A stretch of 64,000 nt of DNA from Myxococcales bacterium UBA1660 (GTDB lineage Bacteria; Myxococcota_A; Polyangia; Polyangiales; Houyiibacteriaceae): contig DCLA01000005.1 of NCBI GenBank assembly GCA_002320815.1, positions 62,001 to 126,000 of the forward strand. Direction: 5' to 3'. Each line of letters opens with the position of its first letter. Positions within the stretch are counted from its first letter, which is position 1. Shown here piece after piece: positions 17,149-25,064 of the stretch. The notes under the pieces were generated by a model. That model worked only from the letters and a program-made list of their open reading frames with translations. It ran no database searches and was not told the origin of the DNA. Made by a program: the position numbers and the translations under genes.

Positions 17149-18591
17149 ATGCGCTTCCTGCACCCGGAACGGGACGAGCTGCTCGAGCTCGCCCTCGAAG
17201 ACGTCTTCATCGTCCCCGATCTCTTCGAGGGGGGCTCCCGCCTGGACGTCGACCTGACGCCCGACGACTTCGCCGGCGGCAGCCACCCGATCGTGGCGGC
17301 GAACATGAACGCGGTCACCGGGAAGCGGATGGCGGAGACGATGGCGCGCCTCGGCGGTCTGGGTGTCCTGCCCCAGGACATGTCCCTGGCCACCGTGGAG
17401 CGGATCGTCGCGCACGTGCACGCGGCCCATCCGCGCTTCGACACGCCCCTGGTGGTCGGCCCCGACGCCACCCTTCGGGACGTGCAGGGGCTCATCCACA
17501 AGCGCGCCCACGACATGGTCGTCGTGCTCGAGGACCACCGCCCGGTGGGGATCCTGACCGGCGCCGATCTCCTGGAGCGGGACCAGTACACCCCTGCCGC
17601 CCACGCGATGTCGGTGGACGTGGTGACCCTCTCCGCGAGCGACGAGCCGCGGGCCATGTACGAGACCCTTCGTTCCAACCGCGTCCGATCCGCGCCCGTC
17701 GTGGACGAGCGGGGCCACCTGGTGGGGATCGTCGGGCGGCTCGACCCGGTGCGCCAATCCATCCTCGAACCGGCCCTCGACGGCGAAGGGCGGCTCCAGA
17801 TCGCCGCGGCGGTGGGCATCAACGCCGGGAGCGCCAAGCGGGCCGCCGCCCTCGTCGAGATGGGCGTGAGCTGCGTCGTGGTGGACACCGCGCACGGCCA
17901 TCAGCGGAAGATGCTCGACGTGCTCGCCGAGGTCCGGAAGGCCGTCGGGCCTTCGGTGCCGCTCGTGGCCGGGAACGTCTGCACCGCCCGGGGGACCCGA
18001 GCCCTCCTCGACGCTGGCGCGGACATCGTGAAGGTGAACGTCGGACCGGGCGCGATGTGCACCACCCGGATGCAGACCGGGGTGGGGCGACCGAGCTTCA
18101 GCTCGGTGCTCGCCTGCGCCCGAGAGGCCCACTCCCGGGGCGCCAAGGTCTGGGCGGACGGCGGCGTGAAGCACCCGCGGGACGTGGCGCTCTATCTGGC
18201 GGCCGGCGCGTCGCGGGTGATGGTGGGGACCGCACTGGCCGGGACCTTCGAGAGCCCGGGCGACCTCCGCACCGACCCGGAGGGGCGGCGCTTCAAGGAG
18301 AACTACGGGATGGCCTCGGCGCGGGCGGTCAGCGACCGGACCGAGAAGGACGACGCCTTCACCCGCGCTCGCAAGGGCTTCTTCCGCGAGGGCATCAGCA
18401 CCTCGAAGATCTACCTCCGGAACGGCTTCGAGAGCGTGGCGGACATCGTGGTCGACATGATCAGCGGCGTCCGCAGCACGTTCACCTACGTCGGCGCCAG
18501 CGACCTGGACAGCCTCCGCGAACGGGTGGTCGTCGGCGTGCAGACGCCCAGCGGCTACGGCGAGGGCACGCCCCACGGCCGCGAGCGCTGA
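17149..18591 (+). CDS. guaB1: GuaB1-type IMP dehydrogenase/GMP reductase family protein
   Basis: This 480-residue protein is a purine-nucleotide TIM-barrel enzyme with a pair of CBS domains (about 95-200) inserted in the barrel. The catalytic loop GPGAMCTTRMQTGVGRP carries Cys304, and ANMNAVTGKRMAE and VLPQDM match the branch called GuaB1 rather than classical GuaB. Mycobacterial GuaB1 has been shown to be a GMP reductase (GMP to IMP), and I favour that activity; IMP dehydrogenase activity cannot be excluded from sequence. The start at 17149 fits the family N-terminus (MRFL). It follows a terminator, so it has its own promoter. Its stop lies three bases from the convergent exporter gene. Confidence 0.85.
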   Translation: MRFLHPERDELLELALEDVFIVPDLFEGGSRLDVDLTPDDFAGGSHPIVAANMNAVTGKRMAETMARLGGLGVLPQDMSLATVERIVAHVHAAHPRFDTPLVVGPDATLRDVQGLIHKRAHDMVVVLEDHRPVGILTGADLLERDQYTPAAHAMSVDVVTLSASDEPRAMYETLRSNRVRSAPVVDERGHLVGIVGRLDPVRQSILEPALDGEGRLQIAAAVGINAGSAKRAAALVEMGVSCVVVDTAHGHQRKMLDVLAEVRKAVGPSVPLVAGNVCTARGTRALLDAGADIVKVNVGPGAMCTTRMQTGVGRPSFSSVLACAREAHSRGAKVWADGGVKHPRDVALYLAAGASRVMVGTALAGTFESPGDLRTDPEGRRFKENYGMASARAVSDRTEKDDAFTRARKGFFREGISTSKIYLRNGFESVADIVVDMISGVRSTFTYVGASDLDSLRERVVVGVQTPSGYGEGTPHGRER

Positions 18592-18594
18592 GCG

Positions 18595-19626
18595 TCAGGC
18601 GGGCTCCGACGACTCGGTGCCCGCCGACCCGTCGGCGAGGAAGGCGGCGATCCACTCGGTGGGCTGGAACTCGCGGGTCAACAGCACGATGAGAAGGGTC
18701 AGCGGTACCCCGATCAGGGCCCCGACGATCCCCCAGACCCAGCCCCAGAAGACGACCGAGAGCAGCACGACCAGCGGCGAGAGGGCCAAGTACTTCCCCT
18801 GGACCAGGGGGTCGACCCAGTTGCCCATCACCAGCTGCACGCCGCCCACGACCGAGAAGGCGAGGATGGGGAGCATCGGATCTCCGCCCCCCTGGACCAG
18901 GGCGAAGAGGACCGGCGGCACCACCCCGATGATCGAGCCGAGGGTGGGGATGTAGTTCAGGAGGAAGTTCAGGACGCCCCAGAGCCACCAGAGGTCGAGG
19001 CCGATGGCCAGGCTCCCCAGGGCGCAGGCCACGCCGGTGATGGCGCCGATACCGGTGCGCACCATGAAGTAGCGCCGCATCTGGGCGGCGATGTTCTCCA
19101 CCCGGCCCGACCAACCCTCGCGAGCCGTCCGCTTCTCGAGCTTCGCTTCGTAGTCGCGGGTCTCGTAGAGCCCGAGGCCCAGGAACGCCGTCGTCAGGGT
19201 GAAGCCGCCGATGAGATCGATGGCGCTCTTGCCCAGGCGGCGCGCCATGTCGGTCGTGTCACCGCCGCCGCCGAGGTCGACGCCATAGCCGGCCGCCCAC
19301 TCCTTCACCGACGCGATCGTGTGGTCGATGGTGTCCATCTGACCCTCGAGCTCGGCGCGGGTGGTCTTGGCGATCGCCCACAGCGCCACGGCGAAGCCGG
19401 TGGTGATCGCCAGGAAGAGCAGCACGTTGGTCACCACGGCCACGCCGCGGGGGAGGACCTTGGCCATCGCCTTCTGTAGCGGCCAGAAGAGGCAGACCAG
19501 GAAGACGCCGAAGGCGAGGGGGAGGGTGACGGTCAGCGAGTACTTGAGCGCGAAGGCGCTGACGATCACCACGAGGATCGCGAGCAGCACCGTCTTGCGG
19601 TCGATCGGCTGGGAGCGTTCGGCCAT
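18595..19626 (-). CDS. AI-2E family (PerM-type) membrane transporter
   Basis: This 343-residue polytopic inner-membrane protein belongs to the AI-2E/PerM family, whose members include the autoinducer-2 exporter TqsA and several Na+/H+ antiporters. Two N-terminal helices (about 12-55) are followed by a third, then a hydrophilic segment with GGGGDTT. A C-terminal helix cluster contains the family pattern NYIPTLGSIIG and VDPLVQGKYLALSPLVVLLS. The start at 19626 is preferred because the upstream extension is Pro/Gly-rich and unlike the family. Substrate is unknown; the family name should not be read as evidence for AI-2. The P450 gene starts divergently 83 bases away. Confidence 0.9.
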   Translation of the reverse strand: MAERSQPIDRKTVLLAILVVIVSAFALKYSLTVTLPLAFGVFLVCLFWPLQKAMAKVLPRGVAVVTNVLLFLAITTGFAVALWAIAKTTRAELEGQMDTIDHTIASVKEWAAGYGVDLGGGGDTTDMARRLGKSAIDLIGGFTLTTAFLGLGLYETRDYEAKLEKRTAREGWSGRVENIAAQMRRYFMVRTGIGAITGVACALGSLAIGLDLWWLWGVLNFLLNYIPTLGSIIGVVPPVLFALVQGGGDPMLPILAFSVVGGVQLVMGNWVDPLVQGKYLALSPLVVLLSVVFWGWVWGIVGALIGVPLTLLIVLLTREFQPTEWIAAFLADGSAGTESSEPA

Positions 19627-19708
19627 GGGGGGCACATAGAGCGATGGTCTCCCTTGGCCAGGCTCGATCCCTTCGCTTTCGCCGCAGCGAGCGCTAACCT
19701 CCGGCGCC

Positions 19709-21019
19709 ATGCGGGCCCCTCCGACCGCGGACGCCTTGGGTCAGTCCCTCGAGATGCGCCGGGACCCCCTCGGTCTGCTCGACCGCCTCGCGCGGGACCA
19801 CGAAGCCGTGGGGCTGGCCCCCATCCGGCTCGCGGCCACCGAGGGGTATCTGGTGTTCGCGCCGGAGCTGGTCGAGCTCGTCCTGCGGGCCCGGATGCGC
19901 AGCTTCAATCGGCAGACACCGGTGTACCGCTCGCTCTCGCGGTTCCTCGGGAACGGGATCCTCACCAGCGAGGGCGAGCACTGGCGAAAGCATCGACGGG
20001 TGGTCCAGCCGGCCTTTCACCGGCAGCGGCTCCGATCCTTCGGAGACACGATGGTCCGGCTCTGCGACCAGGCGCTCGCGCAGTGGGGCACCGAGATCCA
20101 CGTCGCCGACGAGATGATGCGGCTCACGCTGGCGGTGGTGGGCGAGGTCCTCTTCGGGACCGACATGGACTGGATGGCCGCCGAGCTCGGCGGCGCCCTC
20201 GATCATGCCCAGCGCCACACGGAGAGCGTGGTGGCCGGGCTCATCCCCGCCGACGACGAGTGGACCTCGCGCCGCGGTCGCCGATTCGCCAAGGCCGTCG
20301 CCACCCTGGATCGCCTCGCCTTCCAGCTCATCGACGAGCGGCGGGCGAAGGGCGTCGACGGCGACGACGTCCTGGGGATGCTGCTGGCGGCCCGGGACGA
20401 GGAGGGCCGGCCGCTCCCGCGGCAGCAGGTGCGGGACGAGGTCATGACCCTGCTCTCGGCCGGGCACGAGACCACGGCGAACGCGCTGACGTGGAGCGCG
20501 AGCGAGCTCGCCCGGCACCCGGAGGTCATGGAGCGCCTCGTCGCGGAGGTGGACGCGCTCGGCGACCGAGCGCCCGGCAGCGACGATCTACCGGCCTTGA
20601 CCTACACCCGCCGGGTCCTGGACGAAGCCATGCGCCTGCACCCGCCGGTCTGGACCACCGGCCGCATCGCCGACGAGCCCGTCGAGCTCGGCGCGGTGAC
20701 CGTCCGCCCCGGCGAGCTGGTGTTGCTCAGCCCCTGGGTGACCCATCGGCTCCCGGGGCTCTGGGACGATCCCCTCCAGTTCGACCCCGACCGCTGGGCC
20801 CGGGCCGAGGTCCCCGCGCACCCCTTCGCCTTCTTCCCCTTCGGTGGCGGGGCTCGCAAATGCGTCGGCGAGGCCTTCGCCTATCTCGAGGCGACCCTGA
20901 TCCTCGCGCGAGTGGCGCAGCGGGTGCGCCTGGAGCCCATGGACGGGCTCCCGGAGCCGGAGCCTCAGCTCACTTTGGGCGTCCGGGGCGCGGCCCGCAC
21001 GCGGGTGACGCGCCGCTGA
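19709..21019 (+). CDS. Cytochrome P450
   Basis: This 436-residue P450 has the C-helix WRKHRRVVQPAFH typical of class II-like, fatty-acid-hydroxylase-type enzymes, the I-helix AGHETTANALTW, the ExxR motif in DEAMRLHPP, a PERW-like DPDRW and the heme loop FPFGGGARKCVG with Cys385. It resembles bacterial CYP102/CYP4-type proteins more than the other P450 in this window, so the two are not a recent duplication. No membrane anchor or redox partner is visible. Neighbours give no pathway hint; a fatty-acid or terpenoid substrate is only a guess from family resemblance. Confidence 0.95.
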   Translation: MRAPPTADALGQSLEMRRDPLGLLDRLARDHEAVGLAPIRLAATEGYLVFAPELVELVLRARMRSFNRQTPVYRSLSRFLGNGILTSEGEHWRKHRRVVQPAFHRQRLRSFGDTMVRLCDQALAQWGTEIHVADEMMRLTLAVVGEVLFGTDMDWMAAELGGALDHAQRHTESVVAGLIPADDEWTSRRGRRFAKAVATLDRLAFQLIDERRAKGVDGDDVLGMLLAARDEEGRPLPRQQVRDEVMTLLSAGHETTANALTWSASELARHPEVMERLVAEVDALGDRAPGSDDLPALTYTRRVLDEAMRLHPPVWTTGRIADEPVELGAVTVRPGELVLLSPWVTHRLPGLWDDPLQFDPDRWARAEVPAHPFAFFPFGGGARKCVGEAFAYLEATLILARVAQRVRLEPMDGLPEPEPQLTLGVRGAARTRVTRR

Positions 21020-21033
21020 CGTCCATGCAGCGA

Positions 21034-21052
21034 GTGTGAACTCAGGTCACAC
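21034..21052. terminator. Short hairpin between convergent P450 and phosphatidyltransferase genes
   Basis: GTGTGA (21034-21039) and TCACAC (21047-21052) form a 6-bp stem with a 7-base loop in the 27-base gap, overlapping the stop codon of the minus-strand gene. It is weak and lacks a T-run. Confidence 0.25.
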
Positions 21053-22015
21053 GCCTGTGGCAAGAGTTTCACTCGGGGCCGAGTCTTCGGGCGGCAGCGC
21101 GCCGATGTCCCGGAGGTCGTCGACGGTCGCGCGGGTCGCGCGGCGCTGCCAGAGCGCGGCCACCAGGAAGATCGCGTTCATCCCGAAGAGCCGGAGGTAG
21201 AGGTAGACGTCCAGCCGATCGCACATCGCGCAGATGGCCATCAGGTAGCTGTGCGGCGCGAGGGAGACGATGGCCCAGAGCCGCATCGGTCCCTGGTTGT
21301 GCCGGCGGTAGATCGCCGCGGTCTTTTCGTTGCGCGCGACGTCGTTGCGGCCGACGACGGCCAGCGGGTCGAGGAGGCGGATGATCTTCTGCTGGGTCTG
21401 CACGTAGGGCAGGAGGACGTGCTTCACCGCGAAGTGGGTGATGGCTCCCTTGGCCTTGGCGGACTCGACCAGGCGCGCGACCTGCTCCGGATCCTCGCCC
21501 TCGCCGCCCCGGTCGAGCCGGGTGCGGCGGAGGTAGTTCTCCTTGTAGAAGTCGTAGAGCCAGAGGTGCACCGCGGTCAGGCCGATGGCCGGGCCCATCA
21601 ACCAGAGGTGGGTGGTGTTCTGGTCCTTGAAGTAGAGGTGCGCGAAGGCCGGGAAGACGGTGGCCACCGCCACGATCACGTCGGCGGCGCCGTCGAGCGC
21701 GCGGCCGAACTGGGAGGCCTGGCCCTTGGCCCGGGCGAGGATGCCGTCGGCGCCATCGAGGATGGCGGCGGTCCAGAGCAGCGCGCCCGCGGCGATCATC
21801 GCGGTGGGAGTCCCGCTCAGGAAGAACGCGCCCGAGGCGAGGCCGGCCAGGATCGCCATCAGGGTCACGCCGTTGGGCGTGATGGGGGTCCGGAAGATGC
21901 TCCAGACGAATGCGTAGGCGAGGGGCCGGTGAACGCAGATGTTGACCGGATCCTCGACCTCGGTGGACTTGAGGAGCGACCGGAAGGGAGGGAGGGTCGG
22001 TTTCTTCGCCTGCAT
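21047..22015 (-). CDS. CDP-alcohol phosphatidyltransferase family protein
   Basis: This 322-residue membrane protein transfers a phospho-alcohol from a CDP-linked donor, as in phospholipid head-group synthesis. The full signature is present: Asp90, Gly91, Ala94, Arg95, Gly104, Asp108 and Asp112, in DGADGILARAKG and GRALDGAADV, with an extra Asp87. Hydrophobic helices surround it. A 100-residue charged central segment is longer than in plain PgsA or PssA proteins, so acceptor and donor are open: CDP-diacylglycerol with inositol phosphate, glycerol phosphate or another alcohol are all possible. The start at 22015 has an AGGTGG ribosome site and the usual start into the first helix. Confidence 0.88.
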   Translation of the reverse strand: MQAKKPTLPPFRSLLKSTEVEDPVNICVHRPLAYAFVWSIFRTPITPNGVTLMAILAGLASGAFFLSGTPTAMIAAGALLWTAAILDGADGILARAKGQASQFGRALDGAADVIVAVATVFPAFAHLYFKDQNTTHLWLMGPAIGLTAVHLWLYDFYKENYLRRTRLDRGGEGEDPEQVARLVESAKAKGAITHFAVKHVLLPYVQTQQKIIRLLDPLAVVGRNDVARNEKTAAIYRRHNQGPMRLWAIVSLAPHSYLMAICAMCDRLDVYLYLRLFGMNAIFLVAALWQRRATRATVDDLRDIGALPPEDSAPSETLATGV

Positions 22016-22282
22016 TACACCACCTGACCGTGCAAGGAGCAGGCCGACGGCATCCTGGCCGTCTCCCACCCCCATGGGTGTCAAAAGTGTCGACGAAGCG
22101 ACCTTCCGAGGCCGCGCCCGCCGCGACCTGTGGCTACCGGAGAAGCCAGTGTCGCGGCAAGTTCACGGCCGAGGTCGAGGGCGATGGGGTCGTGAGGGGG
22201 CTCACCGGGATCGGGCGTCCGCGGCTTCGGAGTTCCCCGGATATGTGAACCCGAGCGTGGGATCATGTAGGCTGCGCGCGTC

Positions 22283-23809
22283 ATGCGCCGCTTCTCGTCC
22301 TTCTTCCTTCCGCTCTTGGCGCTGGTCGCCCTCGCTGGCTGTGGTCGCTCGGTCCTCTCGACCGGCGACGACGATGATGGCCGGGACGACATGGGTATTC
22401 CCGGCGACATGATCGTGACTCCGGACCTGCCCAGCGAGGTCTGTGGCAACGGCGTCTGCGTGGCCGGTCGCGAGAACTGCACGACCTGTCCGGCGGACTG
22501 CGGCGAGTGTCCGCTGGAGTGCGGCGACGGCCTCTGCGCCGGCGACGAGGACTGCTCGACCTGCCCGTCCGACTGCGGCTTCTGTCGCGACTGTGGCGAC
22601 GGGGTCTGCGACCCGGACACCGAGGCGTGCGACTCGTGCCCGGCAGACTGCGGACCCTGTGACGGCTGCGGCGACGGGATGTGCAGTGGCGCCGAGACCT
22701 GCGCGAGCTGCGCCGAGGACTGCGGCGCCTGCGCCACCTGCGGCGACGGCACCTGCTCCGAGGACCGCGAGAGCTGCTCCACCTGTCCGGCGGATTGCGG
22801 CTTCTGCACCACCTGCGGCGACGGGAGCTGCAACGGCGGCGAGACCTGTTCGAGCTGTCCGCGCGACTGCGGTCTCTGCGAGACCTGCGGCAATGGAACC
22901 TGCGGGGCCGGCGAGGACTGCGCGAGCTGCCCGGACGACTGTGGTTTCTGCGTCACCTGTGGGGACGGCACCTGCTCGCCGACCGAGAGCTGTAGCTCCT
23001 GCCCCACCGACTGTGGTCGGTGCGAGACCTGCGGCGACGGCAGCTGCGGCACCGGCGAGAGCTGCACCAACTGCCCCGATGACTGCGGGCTCTGCGAGAC
23101 CTGCGGCAACGGCCGCTGCGCGACCAGCGAGAGCTGCTCCACCTGCGCGCGGGACTGTGGTCTGTGCACCACCTGCGGCGACGACCGCTGCGACGCGACC
23201 GAGAGCTGCAACTCCTGCCCCGGCGACTGCGGCGTCTGCGACACCTGCGAGGACGGCTTCTGCCGCCCGGAGGACGGCGAGGACTGCCTGAGCTGCCCCG
23301 AGGACTGCGACGCCTGCCCGGCGTGCGGTGACGGCACCTGTGATGCCGGCATCGAGAACTGCTCGACCTGCCCCGCGGACTGCGGAATCTGCGCCGGCTG
23401 CGGCGATGGGCGCTGCCAGCCCCGGCGCGGCGAGACCTGCGCGAGCTGCGCGCGCGACTGTGGCTCGTGTGCCTTCTGCGGCAACGGGGTCTGCGAGGCC
23501 GACGAGTTCGAGAGCTGCACCAACTGCCCCGGCGACTGCGGCACCTGCCCCGGCGTGACCTGCATCGAGGTCGCGACCTGCATCTTCGGGTGCATCGACC
23601 TGATGAGCTCGCCGCCCGGCGTGTCGTTCACCTGCATCGGTGACTGCACCGCGCAGGCCTGCGCCGACGTGCGCTTCTTCGTGGACCAGGTGGTCAACTG
23701 CGCCATCGGCCAGATCGGCACCTGCACCGACTTCGGCTGCGTGATGCGTCAGTGCCAGAGCCAGATCGCGGCCTGCATCACCGCGCCGCGCTGCCCGCCC
23801 GGCATGTGA
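22283..23809 (+). CDS. Lipoprotein with fifteen cysteine-rich repeats
   Basis: This 508-residue protein has a signal peptide ending in lipobox LAGC (Cys20), an acidic tether (GDDDDGRDD) and then 15 tandem repeats of 24-26 residues from residue 54 to about 424. The repeat consensus is CGDGxCxxxExCxxCPxDCGxC, with six cysteines, so the repeat block alone contains about 90 cysteines. A non-repeat, still cysteine-rich C-terminus of about 85 residues follows. The spacing looks like small disulfide-knotted modules, giving a long stalk-like extracellular structure. Similar repeats are frequent in myxobacterial secreted proteins, but I know of no proven function. Metal binding through Cys is less likely than disulfides outside the cytoplasm. 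It appears monocistronic. Confidence 0.88.
   Translation: MRRFSSFFLPLLALVALAGCGRSVLSTGDDDDGRDDMGIPGDMIVTPDLPSEVCGNGVCVAGRENCTTCPADCGECPLECGDGLCAGDEDCSTCPSDCGFCRDCGDGVCDPDTEACDSCPADCGPCDGCGDGMCSGAETCASCAEDCGACATCGDGTCSEDRESCSTCPADCGFCTTCGDGSCNGGETCSSCPRDCGLCETCGNGTCGAGEDCASCPDDCGFCVTCGDGTCSPTESCSSCPTDCGRCETCGDGSCGTGESCTNCPDDCGLCETCGNGRCATSESCSTCARDCGLCTTCGDDRCDATESCNSCPGDCGVCDTCEDGFCRPEDGEDCLSCPEDCDACPACGDGTCDAGIENCSTCPADCGICAGCGDGRCQPRRGETCASCARDCGSCAFCGNGVCEADEFESCTNCPGDCGTCPGVTCIEVATCIFGCIDLMSSPPGVSFTCIGDCTAQACADVRFFVDQVVNCAIGQIGTCTDFGCVMRQCQSQIAACITAPRCPPGM
22442..23554 (+). repeat. Fifteen protein-coding tandem repeats of about 74 bases
   Basis: The DNA encoding the cysteine modules is a degenerate tandem array with unit lengths of 72-78 bases, always a multiple of three. 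The most constant core encodes CGDG near the start of each unit and DCG near its end. Several neighbouring units are close at DNA level, suggesting expansion by slippage or recombination. Confidence 0.85.
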
Positions 23810-23836
23810 GCTGGGGCGGAATCGCCGCCCGTTCCT

Positions 23837-23869
23837 CGAGCCCCGCTCCCCTTCGGGAGGCGGGGCTCG
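23837..23869 (+). terminator. Hairpin terminator after the cysteine-repeat gene
   Basis: CGAGCCCCGC (23837-23846) pairs with GCGGGGCTCG (23860-23869); the inner TCCC/GGGA adds four pairs around a 4-base loop with one bulge. Only a short T stretch follows. Confidence 0.6.
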
Positions 23870-23949
23870 GCTCGTTTGGGGACCCCGCGCTCGGGTCGAC
23901 GCGGCCTGGACCTAGCCATCGCCGGTTGGCAACCGGGGTCCCGACGCGT

Positions 23950-23983
23950 CGAGCCCCGCGCTCCCATGGGGAGGCGGGGCTCG
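23950..23983 (-). terminator. Second, near-identical hairpin before the sigma factor gene end
   Basis: The same 10-base arms, CGAGCCCCGC (23950-23959) and GCGGGGCTCG (23974-23983), recur with inner pairing CTCCC/GGGAG. It lies just downstream of the minus-strand sigma factor gene and may terminate it. The 199-base gap 23810-24007 contains the two hairpins plus an inverted TCGACGCG/CGCGTCGA pair (23896-23903 and 23945-23952) and no gene. Confidence 0.55.
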
Positions 23984-24007
23984 TTGCGAAGTAGGGCCGG
24001 GGCGGCG

Positions 24008-24529
24008 TCAGCTGAAGGCGTGACCGGCGGCGGTGAGCTTGTCGCTGAGTCGTCGACGTCCGCGATGGAGCATCACGCGAAGGGCCGTCCGCTTCACCCC
24101 CATGCGGTCGGCAGCCTCCTCGCGGCTCATCCCCTCGACGTCGACGAAGGTCACCGCCTGGCGCTCGCGCCGCGGGAGGCTGGAGAGCTCTTCGTGGATC
24201 ATCTGGAGCGCGGCCTCGTCGTCGAAGCGCTCCCGGGGTGCGTCGACGGGCGGCGTGTGGTGCTCCTCGAAGGTGACCTTGGGCCGCTTGCGGCGGTGGG
24301 AGTCGACGATCTTCCGTCGGAGGATGCTGACCAGCCAGGTCCGCAGGGAGCTGCGGCCGGCGAAACGGTCGATGCCGCCGAGGGCGGCGAGCCAGGTCTC
24401 CTGCACGAGGTCCCGGGCTTGTTCGTCGGTGGCCACGCGGCGGCGGGCGTAGCGCATGAGGGTGGGCTCGAGCTCGGCCACGAGGTCGGCGTCGAGATGG
24501 GCGGTGGCGTCTTCTGGGGTGCGACTCAT
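24008..24529 (-). CDS. ECF-type RNA polymerase sigma factor
   Basis: This 173-residue protein is a sigma-70 family regulator of the extracytoplasmic-function class. Region 2 is at about 25-85 (LMRYARRRVATDEQARDLVQETW, shown here in two parts: LMRYARRRV and ARDLVQETW), and region 4 at about 110-165 ends with REEAADRMGVKRTALRVML, the helix-turn-helix for the -35 element. The acidic N-terminus is short. The ATG at 24529 is chosen for its strong GGAAGGAAGGGG ribosome site. No anti-sigma factor gene is adjacent, so control may be through its own promoter or a distant partner. Confidence 0.9.
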   Translation of the reverse strand: MSRTPEDATAHLDADLVAELEPTLMRYARRRVATDEQARDLVQETWLAALGGIDRFAGRSSLRTWLVSILRRKIVDSHRRKRPKVTFEEHHTPPVDAPRERFDDEAALQMIHEELSSLPRRERQAVTFVDVEGMSREEAADRMGVKRTALRVMLHRGRRRLSDKLTAAGHAFS

Positions 24530-24551
24530 CGGTGGCCCCTTCCTTCCAATA

Positions 24552-24567
24552 TGGACCATTCGGTCCA
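24552..24567. promoter_or_regulatory. Palindrome upstream of the ECF sigma gene
   Basis: TGGACC (24552-24557) and GGTCCA (24562-24567) form a perfect inverted repeat with a 4-base spacer, 22 bases upstream of the sigma factor ATG. It could be an operator or a leader hairpin close to the ribosome site. Confidence 0.4.
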
Positions 24568-24607
24568 CAAACCCTGGATCCGCACTCGGAGCCAGTCAAG
24601 ACCGCCC

Positions 24608-24635
24608 TCTCGATTTAACAATTCATAACGTTTCC
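24608..24635 (-). promoter_or_regulatory. Possible ECF-type autoregulated promoter
   Basis: On the minus strand GGAAAC (24635-24630) is followed after 17 bases by CGAGA (24612-24608), resembling the GGAAC and CGT/CGA-type boxes used by many ECF sigmas. The spacer is an AT-rich patch that stands out locally. A TTGACT box also lies at 24599-24594, so a housekeeping promoter is possible too. Confidence 0.3.
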
Positions 24636-24653
24636 AGGCGTTTCGAGCGTGAT

Positions 24654-25064
24654 TCAGCCCCAGACCGAGACCGTGATCCGCCGCCTGTGGGGGGCCGTTC
24701 GGTGTTCGAACAGGTAGATTCCCTGCCATGTTCCGAGGGCTCCGCGATTTCCCACCACCGGGAGGGTGAGGGTCGTCGCGGTGAGGGCCGCCCGGACGTG
24801 GGCGGGCATGTCGTCGGGCCCTTCGTCGGTGTGCCGGAAGAGGGGATCGCCGTCGGGGACCAGCCGGGACAGGAAGCGCTCGAAGTCGCGGCGGACCTCT
24901 GGATCGGCGTTCTCGTTCAGGAGCAGGGAGCAGCTCGTGTGGTGCACGAAGACGTTCGCCATGCCGGCGTCGATGCCCGAGCGGGCGATGACCCGCTGGA
25001 CCTCGCGGGTGATCTCCTGGGTCCCGCGCCCAGGGGTCTCGAAGCGGAGCTCTTCGCGATGCAT
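24654..25064 (-). CDS. YjbQ/UPF0047 family protein
   Basis: This 136-residue protein belongs to the small YjbQ (UPF0047) family found in all domains of life. The conserved centre HHTSCSLLLNENADPEVRRD and the C-terminal GTWQGIYLFEHR are clear. A thiamine-phosphate-synthase-like activity has been reported for some members, but the physiological role remains unsettled. Its ATG overlaps the stop of the upstream hotdog gene by one base (TGATG), so the two are translationally coupled. Confidence 0.92.
   Translation of the reverse strand: MHREELRFETPGRGTQEITREVQRVIARSGIDAGMANVFVHHTSCSLLLNENADPEVRRDFERFLSRLVPDGDPLFRHTDEGPDDMPAHVRAALTATTLTLPVVGNRGALGTWQGIYLFEHRTAPHRRRITVSVWG

Noticed and set aside
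18595..19626. Quorum-sensing exporter for autoinducer-2.
   Set aside because: The family name reflects one member; most AI-2E/PerM proteins have other or unknown substrates and no luxS-like gene is in view.
22442..23554. The regular 74-base repeats resemble a CRISPR array at first sight.
   Set aside because: Every unit is a multiple of three, variation follows codons, there are no separate identical repeats with unique spacers, and no cas gene is nearby.
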